6,588 nucleotides of DNA from CAZBUH01 sp964495095 (GTDB taxonomy: Bacteria; Bacillota; Clostridia; Oscillospirales; Oscillospiraceae): positions 1 to 6,588 of the forward strand of contig CAZBUH010000100.1 in NCBI GenBank assembly GCA_964495095.1. Reading direction: 5' to 3'. Within the stretch, counting starts at the first letter, position 1; every line of letters begins with the position of its first letter. Shown one piece after another: positions 1 through 3,900 of the stretch. A program made the position numbers and the translations under genes. Under the pieces are notes generated by a model, which did not search any database, was not told the origin of the DNA, and was given only the letters and a program-made list of their open reading frames with translations.

Positions 1-461
1 GCGCCGACCGTCTCCAACTGCTTTATGGCGGCGGGGCGGTAGACATCGCAGGCCGCCAGCAGGGGGCGCTTACCGTTCTGCCTGCGGATAAGGGCGGCCA
101 GCTTTGCGCCGTTTGTGGTTTTGCCGGCGCCCTGAAGCCCCACCAGCATGACTACCGTCGGGGGATTGGGGGAAATGTTGATTTTACTTTGCTCGCTGCC
201 CATAAGGGCGGTGAGCTCCTCATTGACGATTTTGATGACCATCTGTGCGGGGGTAAGGCTCTCAAGCACATCCTTGCCCACGGCCCGCTCGCTGACGGTC
301 TTTACAAAGTCCTTTACGACCTTGTAGCTCACGTCCGCCTCGAGCAGGGCGAGACGCACCTCCCGCATGGCCTCCTTGATGTCGGCCTCGGAAAGTCTGC
401 CCTTGCCGCGCAGCTTTTTAAAGGCAGCGCTGAGTTTTTCCGATAGACTTTCAAATGCCAT
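1..461 (-). CDS. ffh: Signal recognition particle protein Ffh (SRP54), N-terminal part, cut by window edge
   Basis: Ffh is the GTPase subunit of the signal recognition particle. It binds signal sequences of nascent membrane proteins together with the SRP RNA and delivers ribosomes to the receptor FtsY at the membrane. The visible 153 residues begin MAFESLSEKL and cover the helical N domain, including the conserved ALLEADV motif (residues 38-44), then the start of the NG GTPase domain with the P-loop GLQGAGKTT (residues 108-116; Lys114 and Thr115 bind nucleotide) and the DVYRPAAI motif (139-146). The rest of the G domain and the methionine-rich M domain lie outside the window; the full protein is usually about 440-450 residues. 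The ATG is preceded by a modest AAAGG site inside the last codons of ylxM, and only 5 bp separate the two genes, so they are surely co-transcribed and may be translationally linked. The P-loop is followed by Asn117, where many homologues have Thr. Identity is near certain. Confidence 0.98.
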   Translation of the reverse strand, partial: MAFESLSEKLSAAFKKLRGKGRLSEADIKEAMREVRLALLEADVSYKVVKDFVKTVSERAVGKDVLESLTPAQMVIKIVNEELTALMGSEQSKINISPNPPTVVMLVGLQGAGKTTNGAKLAALIRRQNGKRPLLAACDVYRPAAIKQLETVG

Positions 462-466
462 AATAA

Positions 467-826
467 CTAACCTTTCAGCCTGAAGAGAAGCTCCTTAAGC
501 TCCTCTGTGATGGAGATTACCCCGGGCTCTTCCGTAAGGGAGGATATCTCCGATAATTTTTCCAACGCCTTGCCGGCGATGGCCTGAACCTCGTCCCAAC
601 GGGCCACGACGCCGGTTTTTTCCTCGGTGTCCGTGAGGATTTTTTCAGCCCTCAATATGACGTCCCTGACGCCCTGACGGCTTATACCCTCGTTTTCGGC
701 GATTTCGGAGAGGGATAAATCCGCATTATAGTAAAGGTCGAAATATTCCCTCTGCTTGTCGGTGAGCAGGTCACCGAAAAAATCATACAGCATGGACATG
801 CGTAAATTCTTACCTCTATCAGCCAT
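467..826 (-). CDS. ylxM: YlxM family (UPF0122) helix-turn-helix protein
   Basis: This 119-residue protein belongs to the YlxM/p13 family, which is encoded immediately upstream of ffh in many Firmicutes and has been linked to modulating the SRP pathway, although its exact role is poorly settled. Residues 12-36 (MLYDFFGDLLTDKQREYFDLY) match the family's N-terminal signature. Residues 38-61 (LSLSEIAENEGISRQGVRDV and following) form a helix-turn-helix resembling sigma-70 region 4. The C-terminal part, about residues 65-119, is charged and helical. Length is typical for the family. The start is supported by GGAGG 7 nt upstream; Met10 and Met12 are internal alternatives without such a site. It lies first in the operon, directly behind a strong sigma-A promoter, and ends 5 bp before ffh. 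The family assignment comes from sequence and synteny together. Confidence 0.95.
   Translation of the reverse strand: MADRGKNLRMSMLYDFFGDLLTDKQREYFDLYYNADLSLSEIAENEGISRQGVRDVILRAEKILTDTEEKTGVVARWDEVQAIAGKALEKLSEISSLTEEPGVISITEELKELLFRLKG
471..475 (-). promoter_or_regulatory. Ribosome binding site of ffh, inside the end of ylxM
   Basis: Minus-strand AAAGG lies 9 nt before the ffh ATG and overlaps the Lys-Gly codons just before the ylxM stop. It is weaker than the GGAGG of ylxM. This suggests that ffh translation may rely partly on ribosomes finishing ylxM, an inference from spacing only. Confidence 0.55.
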
Positions 827-833
827 ATTATAG

Positions 834-838
834 CCTCC
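834..838 (-). promoter_or_regulatory. Ribosome binding site of ylxM
   Basis: Minus-strand GGAGG sits 7 nt before the ATG at 824-826. This is a full Shine-Dalgarno core at ideal spacing, and it fixes the ylxM start in preference to the internal Met10 and Met12. Confidence 0.85.
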
Positions 839-841
839 GTG

Positions 842-865
842 CTGTAAACCTAAAACACTTTACAG
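842..865. repeat. 7-bp inverted repeat in the divergent promoter region
   Basis: CTGTAAA (842-848) and TTTACAG (859-865) form a perfect inverted repeat separated by 10 bp. The right arm begins at the predicted ylxM transcription start, 7 nt past the -10 box, and overlaps the TTTACA that could serve as a -35 box for the rightward gene. It could be an operator for a dimeric regulator, or it could form a hairpin at the 5' end of the ylxM-ffh mRNA, ending 3 nt before the GGAGG site. The symmetry is directly visible; the function is inferred. Confidence 0.6.
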
Positions 866-871
866 TTGCGT

Positions 872-900
872 ATTCTACTATATCCTGCCGCAGTTGTCAA
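872..900 (-). promoter_or_regulatory. Sigma-A promoter of the ylxM-ffh operon
   Basis: On the minus strand, TTGACA (895-900) is a perfect -35 box. It is followed after exactly 17 bp by TAGAAT (872-877), a five-of-six match to TATAAT. Transcription is predicted to start near 865, giving a leader of about 40 nt that contains the GGAGG site. Both boxes and the optimal spacer make this a strong housekeeping promoter, as expected for an essential SRP gene. Confidence 0.88.
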
Positions 901-909
901 GTGCCGCAG
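886..909. repeat. 8-bp direct repeat bracketing the ylxM -35 box
   Basis: TGCCGCAG occurs at 886-893 and again at 902-909, a 16-bp period, with the TTGACA box of the leftward promoter (895-900) lying between the copies. Direct repeats at this spacing can be binding sites for a regulator, but an 8-bp repeat in GC-rich DNA could also be chance. Confidence 0.4.
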
Positions 910-948
910 CGGAATATTCCTGATTTATCGGGAGAAAATGTTTTCACT

Positions 949-953
949 GGAGG
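949..953 (+). promoter_or_regulatory. Ribosome binding site selecting the GTG start of the glucan synthase-like gene
   Basis: GGAGG lies 8 nt before an in-frame GTG at 962. The upstream in-frame ATG at 938 has only GGGAG at 3 nt spacing, which is too close to work well. The ATG at 955 that also follows this site is in another frame. The site therefore favours GTG 962. ATG 983, with AAGGA 7 nt upstream, is a further alternative. Confidence 0.65.
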
Positions 954-961
954 TATGCACT

Positions 962-3900
962 GTGGAGTTTAAGGATATGGGCATGTATATAGAGGACGGG
1001 CGTCTGGGAAAATTCGCGGAAAACACGGCCAGGTCTTTTGAAATAAAGGGAAAGGCCGATCTTATGAGGGCGGCCTCCGAGACCGCTTCGGCCATCAGGG
1101 CAATCCGGGAGGCGTCCCGGCGGGCGGAGCGTGATATAAAAAATTCACTTTTCGCCCCGAAGGAGGCCGAGTGGCTGGCGGATAACCAGTATCTGGCCGA
1201 CCACTGCGGAAAAAACGCAGTAAGGGAGCTGCGGGAAGTCCCAAAGCTTCCCGCCGTGCGCGGAAAGCGCCCTGCGGTGATGGAGGCGGCGGGGGAGCTT
1301 ATCCGGGCGGGCCGGGGCGCGGTGACGGAAAAGCGGATAGAGATTTTCCTCGGCAGTTTCCGGAATATACTGCCGCTGACGGAGGAGGAGCTTTTTGCCT
1401 TTGTGCCCTGCATAAAGGCCGCCGCAGTGCTCCTGCTGGAGCAGGTGTGCCGTGCAAAGGCCGGGGACGGGGAGGTTTTTATGGAAAACCTGTTTACCAC
1501 CCTGCGGCATTTTGACGGCTGCGACCCGGCGGAGCTTATCGCCCGGGTAAACCCGGTGGAGCGGGCCTTCATGAAAGATTCCGTATACCCGCTTATGGAC
1601 GAGGCCACAAGGGCCGTATACAGGCGGGAAACGGCCCGTATCGCAAAAAAGCGCGGACTGAGCGAGACGGAGGCCGCAGAAAAAATAGTGAAGCTGGCCG
1701 CCGGGAAAAGCCACATCGGACGCTACATTTTTGAGGAGCCTCTGGGGGAGCAAAAGCGCCACGGCTCCGGCTGGCGGTATATCCTGCTGAACCTGGGGGT
1801 CAGTATTTTCATAACGCTGCTTCTGGGCTTTCTTGTAAGGGACTTTTATATAACGGCGCTGCTTCTGCTGCCCGTGTCGGAGACAGTGAAAAACACCGCC
1901 GACTACATCATATTGCGGATTGTGCCGCCGCGTCCGGTGGCCAGGATGGAGTTTAAGGGCGGGGTGCCGGAGGAGGAAAAAACCCTCTGCGTTATAGCAT
2001 GTATGCTGACAGAAGGCGGGAGCGGCGCGAAATACGCCGGGCTTCTGGAAAAATACAGGCTTTTAAACAGGGATTCGGGAGAAAACCTTGCATTCGGGCT
2101 TTTGTGCGATTTTCCCGAGTCGAAGGATAAATTCCTGCCCGGGGCCGGGAACTGGCTTAACAGCGCTGCGGACGCCGTAAACGGCTTGAACGGGAAATAC
2201 GGCGGCGGGTTTTACCTCTTTTACCGTGACAGGGTCTACTCTGAAAGGGACGGCCGCTGGATGGGCAGGGAGCGGAAGCGCGGCGCCCTTATGGAGCTTG
2301 CCCGGCTCCTGCGGAACGGGGATTCCGAGGTGAAAATTTCCGCCGGGGACGCCGGAGGGCTCAAAAACGTGAAGTATATCATCACCCTTGACGGCGACAC
2401 CTGCCTTACGGCGGGCAGCGCAAGGGAGCTTATAGGCGCGGCGGCCCATCCGCTGAACAGGCCGGTAATATCTGAGGAAAATACGGTCATACGGGGCCAC
2501 GGCATATTGCAGCCCAGGATTGCCGCCGGGCTGGAGAGCGCCGGCAAAACCTGCTTTTCCCGCCTTACGGCGGGCCAGGGGGGCGTGGAGCCTTACGAGA
2601 CCTCCGTGTCGGATTTGTACCACGACCTTTTTTCCCGGGGCACCTACACGGGCAAGGGGATAATCCATATAGACGCGTATCTCCGGTGCCTCACGGGCAG
2701 ATTCCCGGAAAATTCCGTGCTCTCCCACGATTTGCTGGAGGGGGCCTATCTCAGAGCGGGGTATCTCGGCTCCACTGAGCTTACTGACGGCTGCCCCTCC
2801 AGTGCGCTGGGCTATTATGAGCGGCAGAGAAGATGGGTGCGGGGCGACTGGCAGACCGCGCCCTGGCTTTTTGGGAGAGTGAAAAACGGAGCGGGCGCCA
2901 GGGAGAAAAATCCCCTGGGGCCGGTGGACAGGTGGAAAATAGCCGACAATCTGCGCCGGAGCCTTGTGCCGGTGTTCACCTTCGGAAGCCTCGGGGCCGG
3001 TATGCTCCTTTCGGGCCGGGGCTTTATTCTGGCGGCGGCGGTGGCTGTAATCTCCGCCGTGTCCCGGCTTTTGCTCCAGAGCGCCGGGGTGCTCATCGAG
3101 CGAAATCCCAACACCGGGGCCAAGTACTATTCAAATATCGTCTCCGGCTTCAAGGGGGCGGCGGCGATAACGGCGCTGGAGCTTTTGTTTCTGCCGTACA
3201 GCGCCTATGTAAATTTCTGCGCGGTTTTTACCGCGCTGTGGCGGATGCTGATAAGCCGGAAAAACATGCTCCAGTGGGTCACCTCCGACGTAAGCGACGG
3301 CAAAAAGGCCGGTGTGCTGAAATATTTCGGCAAAATGTGGGCGGCCTCCGCCCACGGCCTTGTGCTGATGATTTTTTCGCCCTATATACCGGCAAAAATC
3401 GCCGGGCTTATATGGTTTTTGTCGCCGGTGTTCGGCTGGTATATGAGCGTGGAAAGGCCCAGGACTGTGAAGCTCCGGGAGCGGGACAGGCTGGAGCTTA
3501 CAAGGATGGCGGGGGATATATGGCGGTATTTCCGGGAATTTGTGACGCCGGAGGACTGTTTTCTGCCGCCGGACAATTTTCAGGAGGAGCCGCCGGCGGG
3601 CAAGGCCAGAAGGACCTCGCCCACAAATATAGGGCTGTGCCTGCTCTCGGGCCTTGCCGCCATGGATTTGGGGCTGGAGGACCGGGAAAACGGCATGAAG
3701 TTCATTGAAAATGTCCTGAACACCGTGGAAAAGCTGCCGAAATGGCGGGGCCACCTGTATAACTGGTACAGCACCGAAACTCTGGATATCCTGGAGCCAG
3801 GTTATGTGTCCACCGTGGACAGCGGCAATTTTGCGGCCTGCCTCACTGCGCTGCGGGAGGGGCTTCTGGAGAGAGGGGAGACCGATACGGCGGCCAGGAT

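Larger units (their letters stand above)
859..920 (+). promoter_or_regulatory. Candidate promoter(s) for the glucan synthase-like gene
   Basis: Two weak plus-strand candidates exist. One is TTTACA (859-864), 16 bp, TATCCT (881-886); it physically overlaps the opposing ylxM promoter, so the two could not be occupied at once. The other is TTGTCA (894-899), 15 bp, TATTCC (915-920), which would put the transcript start near 927 and suits translation from the GTG at 962. Neither approaches the quality of the ylxM promoter, so the rightward gene may be weakly expressed, activator-dependent or driven by another sigma factor. Confidence 0.25.

Noticed and set aside
189..446. 85-residue plus-strand open frame opposite ffh
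   Set aside because: It lies wholly antisense to the conserved N domain of Ffh, has no convincing ribosome binding site and matches no known family.
955..957. ATG immediately after the GGAGG at 949-953
   Set aside because: It is only 1 nt from the Shine-Dalgarno core and in a different frame from the long conserved gene.
827..961. Small RNA, riboswitch or SRP RNA gene in the intergenic region
   Set aside because: The region is 135 bp and is accounted for by promoters, ribosome binding sites and short repeats. No SRP Alu/S-domain sequence such as the conserved GGAA/AGCA tetraloop stem, no T-box motif and no terminator hairpin with a U tract was seen.
925..1762. Long minus-strand open frames (263 and 205 residues) opposite the start of the glucan synthase gene
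   Set aside because: They overlap each other and the real gene, are rich in Ser, Ala and Arg as expected for an antisense reading of GC-rich codons, and have no recognisable domain. The plus frame is fully explained by family motifs.
2063..2728. 221-residue minus-strand open frame antisense to the GT84 domain
   Set aside because: The plus strand here encodes the DGD and neighbouring GT84 motifs. The antisense product is Pro-, Gly- and Arg-rich with no domain, so it is a codon-bias shadow.
2833..3708. 291-residue plus-strand open frame in a shifted frame
   Set aside because: It is very rich in Gly, Arg and Ala, whereas the true frame over the same bases reads through QRRW, membrane segments and RTSPTNIG without interruption. 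I checked whether it might mark a frameshift in the gene: codon phase is identical before and after (2813, 3167, 3611, 4550, 6491 are all in one phase), so there is no frameshift.
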